Source: Flavitalea sp966112615
GTDB lineage: Bacteria; Bacteroidota; Bacteroidia; Chitinophagales; Chitinophagaceae
DNA: 64,000 nt
NCBI GenBank assembly: GCA_966112615.1
Contig: CBHWDO010000004.1
Coordinates: forward strand, 221,794 to 285,793
Direction of reading: 5' to 3'
The notes beneath the pieces were generated by a model. That model saw nothing but the letters and a program-made list of their open reading frames with translations. It searched no databases and was not told the DNA's origin. The translations under genes were made by a program, and so were the position numbers. Positions 45,267-53,182 of the stretch are shown piece after piece (within the stretch, counting starts at the first letter, position 1; every line of letters begins with the position of its first letter).

Positions 45267-46406
45267 TTATAGCCTTTGTTTCAGCTTAATTACCTGCTCA
45301 TTCTTCCAGCTGTTGAAAGTTCCTTCCAGAATATGTTTTCTTGCTTCTTTTACAATATGAAGATAGAATGCAAGGTTGTGGACACTGGCGATCGTTAACC
45401 CAAGGATCTCTTTCGATTTGATCAGATGCCGCAGGTATGCCTTCGAATAGAAATTACTCATTTCACAATCGATCCCACTATCAATCGGAGAATAATCTTT
45501 CTCCCATTTCTTATTGTCGATATTGATCACACCTTCACTGGTAAACAGCATCGCATTGCGGCCATTGCGCGTTGGCATTACACAATCAAACATATCAATA
45601 CCATAGCTGATACATTCCAAAATATTCCAAGGCGTGCCCACTCCCATCAGGTATCTTGGTTTTTCATATGGCAGATGTTCACAGCAAAAAGAAGTAAATT
45701 CATACATCATATCTTCAGGCTCTCCCACACTCAATCCACCAATGGCATTTCCTACAGCATTCTTTGAGGCGATGTATTCACATGAAGCTTTTCTCAGATC
45801 CTTATAAGTACTTCCCTGCACAATTGGGAACAGGTTCTGGGTATAGCCGTATTTATCAGGGGTTGAATTGAATCGGTCGAAACAACGGTCCAGCCAGCGA
45901 TGGGTGAGGTGCATCGATTTTTCAGCATACTTGTAATCACTTGGGTAAGGCGGACATTCATCAAAAGCCATCATGATATCAGCACCGATCACTCTCTCAA
46001 TATCCATCACGGATTCAGGTGTAAACAAATGCCTTGAACCATCGATATGGCTTTGGAACATCACTCCTTCTTCCGTGATCTTGCGGGTTCCGGCAAGTGA
46101 AAAAACCTGGTATCCACCACTATCGGTAAGGATCGGGCGATCCCATCCATTGAATTTATGCAATCCACCGGCAGATTCCAGTACATCCAGTCCCGGTCTC
46201 AGGTACAAATGATAGGTATTCCCGAGGATGATCTGCGCCTGCACATCCGACTTCAATTGCTGTTGGGATACAGCTTTCACACTTCCAGCCGTACCAACGG
46301 GCATGAAGATCGGCGTCTGGATCACACCATGATCTGTGGTGATCGTTCCTGCACGAGCGCCTGACTGCGCATCCTTTCCATTCAGTTCAAATTGTAATGC
46401 TGCCAT
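45267..46406 (-). CDS. tgt: tRNA-guanine transglycosylase, zinc cysteines missing
   Basis: A 379-residue TIM-barrel enzyme exchanging G34 for preQ1 in GUN-anticodon tRNAs. The catalytic Asp in LTDSGGYQVFSL (about 93) and nucleophile D274 in MFDCVMPTRNGRNAMLFT are intact. The usual CxCxxC zinc loop reads C314-E-M-S-N-F-Y-SKAYLRHL, so two of three cysteines are replaced while the following His (ASVHNLAFY, about 343) remains. This may be a lineage trait rather than a defect. Confidence 0.94.
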   Translation of the reverse strand: MAALQFELNGKDAQSGARAGTITTDHGVIQTPIFMPVGTAGSVKAVSQQQLKSDVQAQIILGNTYHLYLRPGLDVLESAGGLHKFNGWDRPILTDSGGYQVFSLAGTRKITEEGVMFQSHIDGSRHLFTPESVMDIERVIGADIMMAFDECPPYPSDYKYAEKSMHLTHRWLDRCFDRFNSTPDKYGYTQNLFPIVQGSTYKDLRKASCEYIASKNAVGNAIGGLSVGEPEDMMYEFTSFCCEHLPYEKPRYLMGVGTPWNILECISYGIDMFDCVMPTRNGRNAMLFTSEGVINIDNKKWEKDYSPIDSGIDCEMSNFYSKAYLRHLIKSKEILGLTIASVHNLAFYLHIVKEARKHILEGTFNSWKNEQVIKLKQRL

Positions 46407-46542
46407 AAATGGGCCGCAAGATACGCAGGGCCGCCCATATCAACTCTATTTATACATAAGCTATCCACAACGATGGAAGTATGCATAAATCGGCATTAAT
46501 TTGCATCTAGACCGACTGGACAACCCCTTTTTTAAACTGTTT

Positions 46543-47670
46543 ATGGACCTACATAGTGTCGACTGGAGACTACTCATATTCGTGTGTTTCTGCGTGATCA
46601 CCGCGATTCAATTATTTTATTATTGGTTCTTCTTTAATAGACTGGCGAATTTTAAAGGCTATACCAAAGAAAAAAGTCAGACACATCCTGTCAGCATGGT
46701 TGTCTGTGCGCGGGATGAAGCTTCTAACCTGGCAAAAAATCTCCCGGGAATCCTGGTTCAGCAATATCCTTCAACGCATGAAGTGGTGGTGGTTAATCAT
46801 AACAGCCAGGATGAGACCAGGTATCTACTTGAAGAATTCAGAAAAACCTTCAAGGACCTTCATATTGTAAACCTTGAACAGGAAGCGAAAGGAATACCGG
46901 GGAAAAAATATCCTTTATCAATGGGGATCAAGGAAGCTAAATATGAAGTGTTGCTGCTTACGGATGCAGACTGCGTGCCCGCTTCGGAGAACTGGTTGTC
47001 GAAGATGCAGGATGGTTATGATGAAAATATTGAAGTTGTACTGGGATATGGCGCATATTTCAAAAGGCCCGGCATTTTAAATAAGATCATCAGGTTTGAA
47101 ACTTTTTATTCTGCCCTGCAGTATTTATCATTTGCCCTGGCAGGATTACCATACATGGGTGTGGGAAGAAATCTTTCTTACAAGAAAAATTTATTTCTGA
47201 AGAATAAAGGTTTCTCATCCATCAATCATATCCCGAGTGGTGATGATGACCTCTTCATTAATAAGGTTGCGCATAAACGCAACACCAGGATCGTGGTGGA
47301 TCCTGAAGCATTTACATTATCTGAACCAAAGAAGTCATGGGGCAACTGGTTCAGGCAAAAGAATAGGCATTTGAGTACAGCAAAATATTATAAGCCTGTT
47401 CATAAGTTCCTGTTAGGATTATTATCGTTCTCACAATTTCTATTCTATCCATTATTTGCAGCATCGATCATATTTTTTGACTGGCGAATCGTTCTCGGAG
47501 TGTTTGCCCTAAGGTTCCTCACGCAGTTATTTGTTTTCTCAAAAACGATGAAGAAGCTGGATGAAAAGGATCTTTTGCCATGGTGGTGGCTGCTCGATCT
47601 GTGGATGTTCTTTTATTATTGCATCTTTGCAACTGCGTTATGGAAAAAGCCGAAAACAAGCTGGAGCTGA
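46543..47670 (+). CDS. Family 2 glycosyltransferase
   Basis: A 375-residue inverting transferase. The ATG at 46543 is preferred over an upstream TTG (46501). One N-terminal helix (about 5-25), the GT-A domain with LLTDADCVP (DXD, about 140), SGDDDLF (catalytic acid region) and QKNRHLST (QXXRW-like), then two C-terminal helices (about 288-340). The topology is that of membrane GTs making surface polysaccharide or glycolipid. The end overlaps rsmG by 31 bases. Confidence 0.88.
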   Translation: MDLHSVDWRLLIFVCFCVITAIQLFYYWFFFNRLANFKGYTKEKSQTHPVSMVVCARDEASNLAKNLPGILVQQYPSTHEVVVVNHNSQDETRYLLEEFRKTFKDLHIVNLEQEAKGIPGKKYPLSMGIKEAKYEVLLLTDADCVPASENWLSKMQDGYDENIEVVLGYGAYFKRPGILNKIIRFETFYSALQYLSFALAGLPYMGVGRNLSYKKNLFLKNKGFSSINHIPSGDDDLFINKVAHKRNTRIVVDPEAFTLSEPKKSWGNWFRQKNRHLSTAKYYKPVHKFLLGLLSFSQFLFYPLFAASIIFFDWRIVLGVFALRFLTQLFVFSKTMKKLDEKDLLPWWWLLDLWMFFYYCIFATALWKKPKTSWS

Positions 47671-48293
47671 TCACGAAATACTTTAGTGATTTTACTGACA
47701 CTCAACTGGAACAGTTGAGGATGCTGGAAGAATTGTACCTCGAATGGAATACAAAGATCAATGTGATCTCCCGGAAAGATACTGAAGGGTTGTATGAAAA
47801 GCATGTGCTGCATTCTTTAAGCATTGCTGCATTGTACAATTTCGATAAAGGACAAAAAGTAGTGGATCTTGGTACCGGCGGCGGTTTCCCGGGAATTCCA
47901 CTGGCTATATTTTTTCCTGAAGTAGAATTTTTGCTGGTAGACAGTATTGCAAAAAAATTGAAAGTAGTGGATGCTGTGGCAGAAGCTGCGGGTCTGAAGA
48001 ATGTTACAACCCGGCATTCAAGGGTGGAAGATATCAAGGATAGAAAATTTGATACGGTAGTATCCAGGGCTGTTGCGCCGCTGGGCGATCTGTGGCGGTG
48101 GTCGAAGCCCCTGATCAAAAAGAATAAGGAGCTTTCGGCTGAATCCCTTAATGGATTGGTTTGCCTGAAAGGTGGAGACCTTGCGCAGGAAATATCTGAA
48201 AGTGGCTGCAGGCCATCGTTGGTAAGCATTTACGAGATCTTCCCTGAAGAATATTTTAAGGAGAAGTTTGTAGTAACGGTGAAGGCGGGCTGA
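47640..48293 (+). CDS. rsmG: 16S rRNA (guanine527-N7)-methyltransferase
   Basis: A 217-residue SAM-dependent methyltransferase. Start at ATG 47640 (MEKAENKLELITKYF), which overlaps the GT gene by 31 bases. The family motifs are NVISRKD (about 38), VVDLGTGGGFPGIPLAIFFP (SAM loop, about 77-96) and VVSRAVAPLGDL (about 139). The last residues KVKAG... end on a TGA that is part of GCGGGCTGAC, the left edge of palindrome copy 2. Confidence 0.96.
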   Translation: MEKAENKLELITKYFSDFTDTQLEQLRMLEELYLEWNTKINVISRKDTEGLYEKHVLHSLSIAALYNFDKGQKVVDLGTGGGFPGIPLAIFFPEVEFLLVDSIAKKLKVVDAVAEAAGLKNVTTRHSRVEDIKDRKFDTVVSRAVAPLGDLWRWSKPLIKKNKELSAESLNGLVCLKGGDLAQEISESGCRPSLVSIYEIFPEEYFKEKFVVTVKAG

Positions 48294-48458
48294 CGAATCG
48301 CGAAGCGGTTCGGCTGAACGCACCGGGCTGAACAAACAGCGAAGCTGTTTGGGCTGAACGGAAAACCACTGGCTGTTTTCTGCCCAGCCCAATCACCTTA
48401 GGTGATTGTTCAGTGCAGTCCATTCAGCCAACCTCGCTTCGCGAGCTTGTCAGCCCGG
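48286..48458. repeat. GGGCTGAAC palindrome, copy 2
   Basis: A 173-bp element whose left edge overlaps the rsmG stop. Side hairpins: A GAATCGC-GAA-GCGGTTC, B AAACAGC-GAA-GCTGTTT (perfect), C AATCACC-TTA-GGTGATT (perfect), D AACCTCGC-TTC-GCGAGCTT (7 of 8 pairs). Confidence 0.92.
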
Positions 48459-48502
48459 AAAAATACTCCAAAGTAGGTATAAGCAATTCCACTTAAGCCC
48501 TC

Positions 48503-48597
48503 TACCTTTGTTCCCTGGCTGCCAAAGCTAACTGTATCATTACCCATTTACTTATCCGAAATGAATTGAAAAAGCCACCTGCGAGGGTGGCTTTTTT
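48503..48597 (+). ncRNA. Candidate small RNA between two palindromes
   Basis: TACCTTTG (48503-48510), a full -7 match, is followed 61 bases later by a strong terminator: AAAGCCACC/GGTGGCTTT (48571-48594) with six T. The transcript would be about 80 bases (from about 48516). The only frame inside is ATGAATTGA, two codons. No -33 TTTG is present, and no RNA family is recognised. Lies exactly between palindrome copies 2 and 3. Confidence 0.35.
48571..48597 (+). terminator. Intrinsic terminator
   Basis: A 9-bp stem with a 6-base loop and six T. It would end rsmG read-through as well as the putative small RNA. Confidence 0.85.
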
Positions 48598-48598
48598 A

Positions 48599-48798
48599 GT
48601 GGGCTGACCAACCGCCAAGCGGTTGGGCTGAACGCACTGAGCTGAACAATCAGCGAAGCTGATTGGGCTGAACAGAAAACAGCGAAGCTGTTGCCGGATA
48701 GACAACAGCTTCGCTGTTTTTTAGTCAGCCCAATTGCCGGAGGCAATTGTTCAGCCTAATGCGTTCAGCCAAAATCGCTTTGCGATTTTGTCAGCCCG
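48599..48798. repeat. GGGCTGAAC palindrome, copy 3 (with extended apex)
   Basis: A 200-bp element abutting the M1 peptidase stop. Side hairpins: A AACCGC-CAA-GCGGTT, B AATCAGC-GAA-GCTGATT, C AATTGCC-GGA-GGCAATT, D AAAATCGC-TTT-GCGATTTT, all perfect. The apex carries an extra inverted pair AACAGC-GAA-GCTGTT (48679-48693) and AACAGC-TTC-GCTGTT (48704-48718), which makes the element longer than the others. Confidence 0.93.
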
Positions 48799-50790
48799 CT
48801 ACCACGGAAAATCTATCCTGTTATTCTTTCTCTCCACATCTGCCATCCGCTCACTTGGGTCGATCTCCACGGCTTTCATATCATTCATCCTCCGTTTAAC
48901 TTCAAAAGTGTAAGTTGGATGTGTCCATTTCCATGGTTCACGTGTACTGTATGGAATTGCAGGATTCTCCTGCTTCTTAGCACCAAACATGCTGAACTGG
49001 GGAATATTTACGATCTCCTTGCTTCCATCCTTATACTCGATCTGGAAATCAATTGGCATCGGAACCTTACCTAATCTTCTCACACGGATCTTTGTTGCCC
49101 CTCCTTCTTCCCATAAACTATCTACACCATAATCGATGGTTTTGGTTGAATTTACCCAGTACTCTTTATACCAGTCGAGTTCCATACCGGAGCGCTTCTC
49201 AGCGATCCTGATCAGATCATCAACCCTTGGATGTTTGAACCTCCAGGTATCATAATATGCATGCATGATCTCATCCAGTTTCTCATCTCCAACGATATAA
49301 CCCAATTGTGTTAAGAACACTGCACCTTTTGAATAGGATGCAATGCTATATGCCAGGTTGGTATTGAAATGATCAGCATGAGTTGTCAATGGCTCTTCCA
49401 AACCTGATTTTACCAGGTAGAAATAACTATCATAATTATCTGCATGCAACAGTGGTTTTACTGCTGCTGCAGAATCCAACGACTTCAATGCTGCAGGATT
49501 ATTGGCAAGCCTTTTCCTTGTCACTTCATTACGATAGTAGTTCGATACGCGGTCTGTTGCCCACTCAGTGAAACCCTCATCCATCCAGGCATACAGCGAT
49601 TCATTTGTTCCCAGCAGCATCTGGTACCATGTATGCATCCATTCATGGAAAACAGTGCCTAATCCAGGACCCGCCAGCAGTGTGGCCATTGGGTATTCCA
49701 TACCCCCGTCACCACCATGAATAAATGAATACTGCTTATAAGGATATGCACCGAAGGTCTTTTCAATGAATGGCAATACAGTTACTGCAGCATCTGCAAC
49801 ATCCTGCCATTGCTTGTCAACTGATTCATAATATTTATTGACATCATTTCCGTAATTCGCTTTCTGTGCATCACGCATCCTGTTGAACTGCTCTCCCATC
49901 ATAGCTGTGTCAGCATTGTATAGTACATGGATCACACGACCACCGGAGACTGTCCTGGAGATATGCTTGTACTGCGGATCAGCGGCCCACATGAAGTCAT
50001 GTACATTTGGTGCAACAAAATGCCAGGTGAGTTTTTGTCCTGCAGGACGTGTAACCTTTGTTCCTTTTGCTTCATATCCATAACCGATCTGCTGCGGATT
50101 CTGCAGGTACCCGGTACCTCCAAGGATATATGACCTGTCGATAGAGATCCTGACATCAAAATCTCCCCATACACCATAGAATTCCCTGGCAACATATGGG
50201 TTTGGATGCCATCCGTCCACATCATATTCAGCCATCTTTGGATACCACTGGCTCATGCTGTAACGCACACCATTTGCAGCATCACGGCCGGATCTCCTGA
50301 TCTGGGCTGGCACCTGGCTTTCATAATCCATATCAAATGTTGCTTTCGCACCCGGGAGAATGGGTTTGGAAAGATCAACTTCAAGAATGGTTTCATGAAC
50401 CGTATATTTTTGATCGACACCATTCATCTTCACACTGAAAATTTTCTGGTAACCGATCTCATCATCCTTCAGTTTTGAAATGCGATCACGCACGCGTGCA
50501 TCCCAATCAGGACGACCATTGTGTTTGATCTTACCCAATTCCTGGCTTCTCACATCCATCATACTGTTTGGCTGAAAAGCATTCCAGTAAAGATGATAGA
50601 ATACGCGCTTTAATGTGTCAGGAGAATTGTTGGTATACTCAAGTTTCTGTTTTCCTTTGATGCGATTGGTATTCACATCAACATCCACTTCCATAGTGTA
50701 CTTAACCCGCTGCTGCCACCTGTTCGATTGTGCATTTACCATTTGAAATGCCGTACCACAGATGATCGCAAGCCATAATCTTTTATTCAT
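48799..50790 (-). CDS. M1-family zinc metallopeptidase
   Basis: A 663-residue secreted aminopeptidase-like enzyme. Start at ATG 50790, giving a signal peptide (about 1-22, FQMVNAQ). The N-terminal beta-saddle is about 25-290. The zinc motif H382-E-W-M-H386 with third ligand E405 (MDEGFTEW) fits HEXXH-x18-E. The usual exopeptidase GAMEN-like motif reads GGMEYP just upstream (about 366). Probable role: peptide degradation outside the cell. The stop TAG abuts palindrome copy 3. Confidence 0.93.
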   Translation of the reverse strand: MNKRLWLAIICGTAFQMVNAQSNRWQQRVKYTMEVDVDVNTNRIKGKQKLEYTNNSPDTLKRVFYHLYWNAFQPNSMMDVRSQELGKIKHNGRPDWDARVRDRISKLKDDEIGYQKIFSVKMNGVDQKYTVHETILEVDLSKPILPGAKATFDMDYESQVPAQIRRSGRDAANGVRYSMSQWYPKMAEYDVDGWHPNPYVAREFYGVWGDFDVRISIDRSYILGGTGYLQNPQQIGYGYEAKGTKVTRPAGQKLTWHFVAPNVHDFMWAADPQYKHISRTVSGGRVIHVLYNADTAMMGEQFNRMRDAQKANYGNDVNKYYESVDKQWQDVADAAVTVLPFIEKTFGAYPYKQYSFIHGGDGGMEYPMATLLAGPGLGTVFHEWMHTWYQMLLGTNESLYAWMDEGFTEWATDRVSNYYRNEVTRKRLANNPAALKSLDSAAAVKPLLHADNYDSYFYLVKSGLEEPLTTHADHFNTNLAYSIASYSKGAVFLTQLGYIVGDEKLDEIMHAYYDTWRFKHPRVDDLIRIAEKRSGMELDWYKEYWVNSTKTIDYGVDSLWEEGGATKIRVRRLGKVPMPIDFQIEYKDGSKEIVNIPQFSMFGAKKQENPAIPYSTREPWKWTHPTYTFEVKRRMNDMKAVEIDPSERMADVERKNNRIDFPW

Positions 50791-50872
50791 GCATGTAGGA
50801 TTTGAAGCTTCCAAAATAGAATTTTTTGTGGTACAGTCGCTTCAAAATATTTAATAGGTGGTTAAAATAAAA

Positions 50873-50897
50873 TGGCCGCCCCGATTGGAGCGGCCGA
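50873..50897 (-). terminator. Terminator after the PepSY-like gene
   Basis: GGCCGC and GCGGCC form a GC-rich stem with a 10-base loop. On the minus strand the sequence continues CATTTTATTTTAA. Confidence 0.7.
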
Positions 50898-50917
50898 TAT
50901 ATATGGAGTTGATAGTG

Positions 50918-51358
50918 TTAGATCTTGGTATCATCCCTCAGGAAAGTTCCATCAGGTGAATAATACACATACTTTCTTTTCACTACGTTATCACGGATGT
51001 ATAAACGAAGTTCCTTACCTCCATTTGCTTTTTCAATTTCAGCAACAGTGCGTACTTCGTAATCAGAATATTTTGATGATCTGAAAGCAGACTTTACAGC
51101 ATCAGGCAATGATTCAAAAGTGATGGCTTTCTCTGTTTCAACCCAGGTACCATCCTTATTGAATCTTGCTTCATAAGTTGCACTGTCTTTTAAAAATTTC
51201 GCCTGGAAGTTGGTCACACGATCATCCCACTGCACATTGGTAGCTTCAGGATATTTTGCTTTAAATGCATTGGTAACTGCTCCGGGAATATCACGGAATT
51301 GAGCTGTTGCAGAAATGGTAATCACCATAGCAAACAGCAGATTGAACAAGTGTTTCAT
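50918..51358 (-). CDS. PepSY-like secreted protein
   Basis: A 146-residue exported protein (signal about 1-19, ISATAQ) with two PepSY-like/BLIP-like repeats (about 22-75 and 80-145; e.g. VTNAFKAKYPEATNVQWDDRVTNFQAKF and LPDAVKSAFRSSKYSDYEVRTVAEIEKANG). Proteins of this fold bind partners or peptides in the periplasm, but the function is unknown. It lies 47 bases from rsmI on the same strand. Confidence 0.75.
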   Translation of the reverse strand: MKHLFNLLFAMVITISATAQFRDIPGAVTNAFKAKYPEATNVQWDDRVTNFQAKFLKDSATYEARFNKDGTWVETEKAITFESLPDAVKSAFRSSKYSDYEVRTVAEIEKANGGKELRLYIRDNVVKRKYVYYSPDGTFLRDDTKI

Positions 51359-51405
51359 AACGTGTAGATTTTTTGTTCCTGTTCAACAAAAATCCGTGCC
51401 ACGCA

Positions 51406-52071
51406 CTACTCTGTTCCTTCAACAACTATAACGATCTCGCCTTTTACACCCTTTTCTTTGAAGTGATCAAACACTTCCTTCAATGTACCACGTGCATGTT
51501 CTTCAAACATTTTACTGAGTTCTCTTGCAACACTGACTTTTCGGTCTGCCCCGAAATAAGTGATCATATCCTGCAATGTTCTCAACAGGCGCAATGGGGA
51601 TTCATAAAAGATCATGGTGCGCTCTTCAACAGCAAGTTTTTTGAAGATGGTCTGGCGACCTTTTTTGAGGGGAAGAAATCCTTCGAATGAAAATCTTGTG
51701 GTGGGCAATCCACTGCACACCAATGCAGGGATCAGTGCTGTTGCACCGGGAAGACATTCCACTTTGATTCCCACTTTAATGCATTCACGAACCAGCAAAA
51801 ATGCCGGATCCGAAATACCGGGCGTACCGGCATCTGAAATAACAGCCATTTTTTTGCCTTGCAACAACTGGTTAACCAGGTGCTGCAAAACCTGGTGTTC
51901 GTTATGCTGGTGGAAAGGAGTCAGCTGCTTCTGAATGAGGAAGTGATTGAGCAGCTTGCTGCTTGTTCTAGTATCCTCCGCAAGGATCAGGTCAACAGAT
52001 TTGAGGACTTCCAGGGCACGCAAAGTGATATCCTGGAGATTGCCTATGGGAGTGGGAACAATATACAGCAT
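51406..52071 (-). CDS. rsmI: 16S rRNA (cytidine1402-2'-O)-methyltransferase
   Basis: A 221-residue tetrapyrrole-methylase-fold enzyme. The start MLYIVPTPIGNLQDITLRAL is the RsmI hallmark. The body has VDLILAEDTRTSSKLLNHF (about 31-49), VISDAGTPGISDPAF (about 77) and FEGFLPLKKGRQ (about 124). Length is slightly short of the E. coli enzyme because the C-terminal extension is missing, as usual in this phylum. A hairpin separates it from purS. Confidence 0.95.
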   Translation of the reverse strand: MLYIVPTPIGNLQDITLRALEVLKSVDLILAEDTRTSSKLLNHFLIQKQLTPFHQHNEHQVLQHLVNQLLQGKKMAVISDAGTPGISDPAFLLVRECIKVGIKVECLPGATALIPALVCSGLPTTRFSFEGFLPLKKGRQTIFKKLAVEERTMIFYESPLRLLRTLQDMITYFGADRKVSVARELSKMFEEHARGTLKEVFDHFKEKGVKGEIVIVVEGTE

Positions 52072-52080
52072 GATAAAAGA

Positions 52081-52102
52081 GACCGGCTGCGTACAGCCGG
52101 CC
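52081..52102 (-). other. Hairpin between purS and rsmI
   Basis: CCGGCTG and CAGCCGG enclose CGTA, with outer near-pairs. On the minus strand TCTCTTTTATC follows and the rsmI ATG is 10 bases away. It may be an attenuator-type terminator or cover the rsmI start. Confidence 0.5.
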
Positions 52103-52108
52103 GGATAA

Positions 52109-52354
52109 TTAGTTAACTGAAACCTCGAAGTATTCCATTACCTGGTTTGCGAGCAGTTTTTTGGCTGCTTCTTCACCAATGGTCTTTGCTTCTTCAGGAG
52201 AATTTGCTTCTACCTGGAGGGTAATATGTTTGCCGATCCTTACATCGCTGACAGTATTCAATCCAAGGTTTTTCAAACCTCCCATAACGGCTTTCCCTTG
52301 CGGATCCAGCAGATCCTTCAGTGGCATTACCGTTACCTGTACAGTATAGTTCAT
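52109..52354 (-). CDS. purS: Phosphoribosylformylglycinamidine synthase, PurS subunit
   Basis: An 81-residue small structural subunit that docks PurQ onto PurL in the FGAM synthase complex. VMPLKDLLDPQGKAVMGGLKNLGLN is the family signature. It is separate from purQ (35054-35737). Confidence 0.95.
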   Translation of the reverse strand: MNYTVQVTVMPLKDLLDPQGKAVMGGLKNLGLNTVSDVRIGKHITLQVEANSPEEAKTIGEEAAKKLLANQVMEYFEVSVN

Positions 52355-52405
52355 GAGATTATTTTTGATGCCGCAAACCTACTCTAATTTGAGGAAATTT
52401 CATGC

Positions 52406-53164
52406 TTATTGCGCCTTTTTAGCTGTAACTACAGAAAGGATCACATAAATTATGAAGACTGCAGGAACGGCGATCCATCCTGCAAAAGCCGCCAGCACAG
52501 CGATTATCAGCAGGATATATCTTGCAGCATTGTCTTTGAAAGAATAGTTTTTGAACTTGAGTGCCATCATCGGCAGATTGCTCACCATCAGCCAGCTTAG
52601 CACCAGCGTGATCGCATAAAGCACCCATTTGTTGGTGAATACCTGGGTTAAATTCGCATCAAACCAAAGTATTAAAGGAAGAGATGCTACCACCAATCCT
52701 GCTGCAGGGATCGGTACTCCTCTGAATCCATACACCTGGTCGGTGCTGATGTTAAACCGGGCAAGCCTGTATGCTCCTGCCATTGGAAATAAAACCACCG
52801 GGAGGTAGGCGATCCAGCTGGTATCCAGCCCGGTTTCTTCCTGTATATAACTGATGCGCAATAACTGGTATAAAATCAATCCTGGGGCAACTCCAAAACT
52901 CACTACATCGGCCAGTGAATCCAGTTGTGCACCCAGTGGTGATGAAGCCTTCATCAGCCTTGCTACAAAACCGTCAAAAAAATCAATGATGGCTGCGATC
53001 CCAATACATACTGCTCCCCACCAGATCTTTTCCGGAAGTTGTGCAATGAAATTTCCTTCTTCAGAAGTTGTCACAATTGTTTCTCCGGGTTGAAGAATCA
53101 GAATGATGGCAATGAATCCGAATACAAGGTTAAGAAGGGTAACAATATTAGGGATCTGTTTCAT
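52406..53164 (-). CDS. pssA: CDP-diacylglycerol-serine O-phosphatidyltransferase
   Basis: A 252-residue multi-helix membrane enzyme making phosphatidylserine, the precursor of phosphatidylethanolamine. The CDP-alcohol motif is complete: D64-G65-x2-A68-R69-x8-G78-x3-D82-x3-D86. About seven helices, N-terminus cytoplasmic. It starts MKQIPNIVTLLNLVFGFIAI. It is 18 bases after an aminopeptidase P gene on the minus strand. Confidence 0.95.
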   Translation of the reverse strand: MKQIPNIVTLLNLVFGFIAIILILQPGETIVTTSEEGNFIAQLPEKIWWGAVCIGIAAIIDFFDGFVARLMKASSPLGAQLDSLADVVSFGVAPGLILYQLLRISYIQEETGLDTSWIAYLPVVLFPMAGAYRLARFNISTDQVYGFRGVPIPAAGLVVASLPLILWFDANLTQVFTNKWVLYAITLVLSWLMVSNLPMMALKFKNYSFKDNAARYILLIIAVLAAFAGWIAVPAVFIIYVILSVVTAKKAQ

Positions 53165-53182
53165 GCAATTGGTTGATGGCTG

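Noticed and set aside
46461..46469. DnaA box-like CTATCCACA upstream of tgt
   Set aside because: A single one-mismatch site with no companions; expected by chance in 64 kb.
48018..48392. Frames sharing peptides such as SPVRSAEPLRDSSA (also at 42395-42625, 48502-48746, 56399-56520, 60727-61143)
   Set aside because: They are translations of the GGGCTGAAC palindromes. Their similarity comes from the DNA repeat, not from a protein family.
48286..48798. Composite transposon formed by palindrome copies 2 and 3
   Set aside because: No transposase frame lies between them (about 140 bases) and no target-site duplication is visible.
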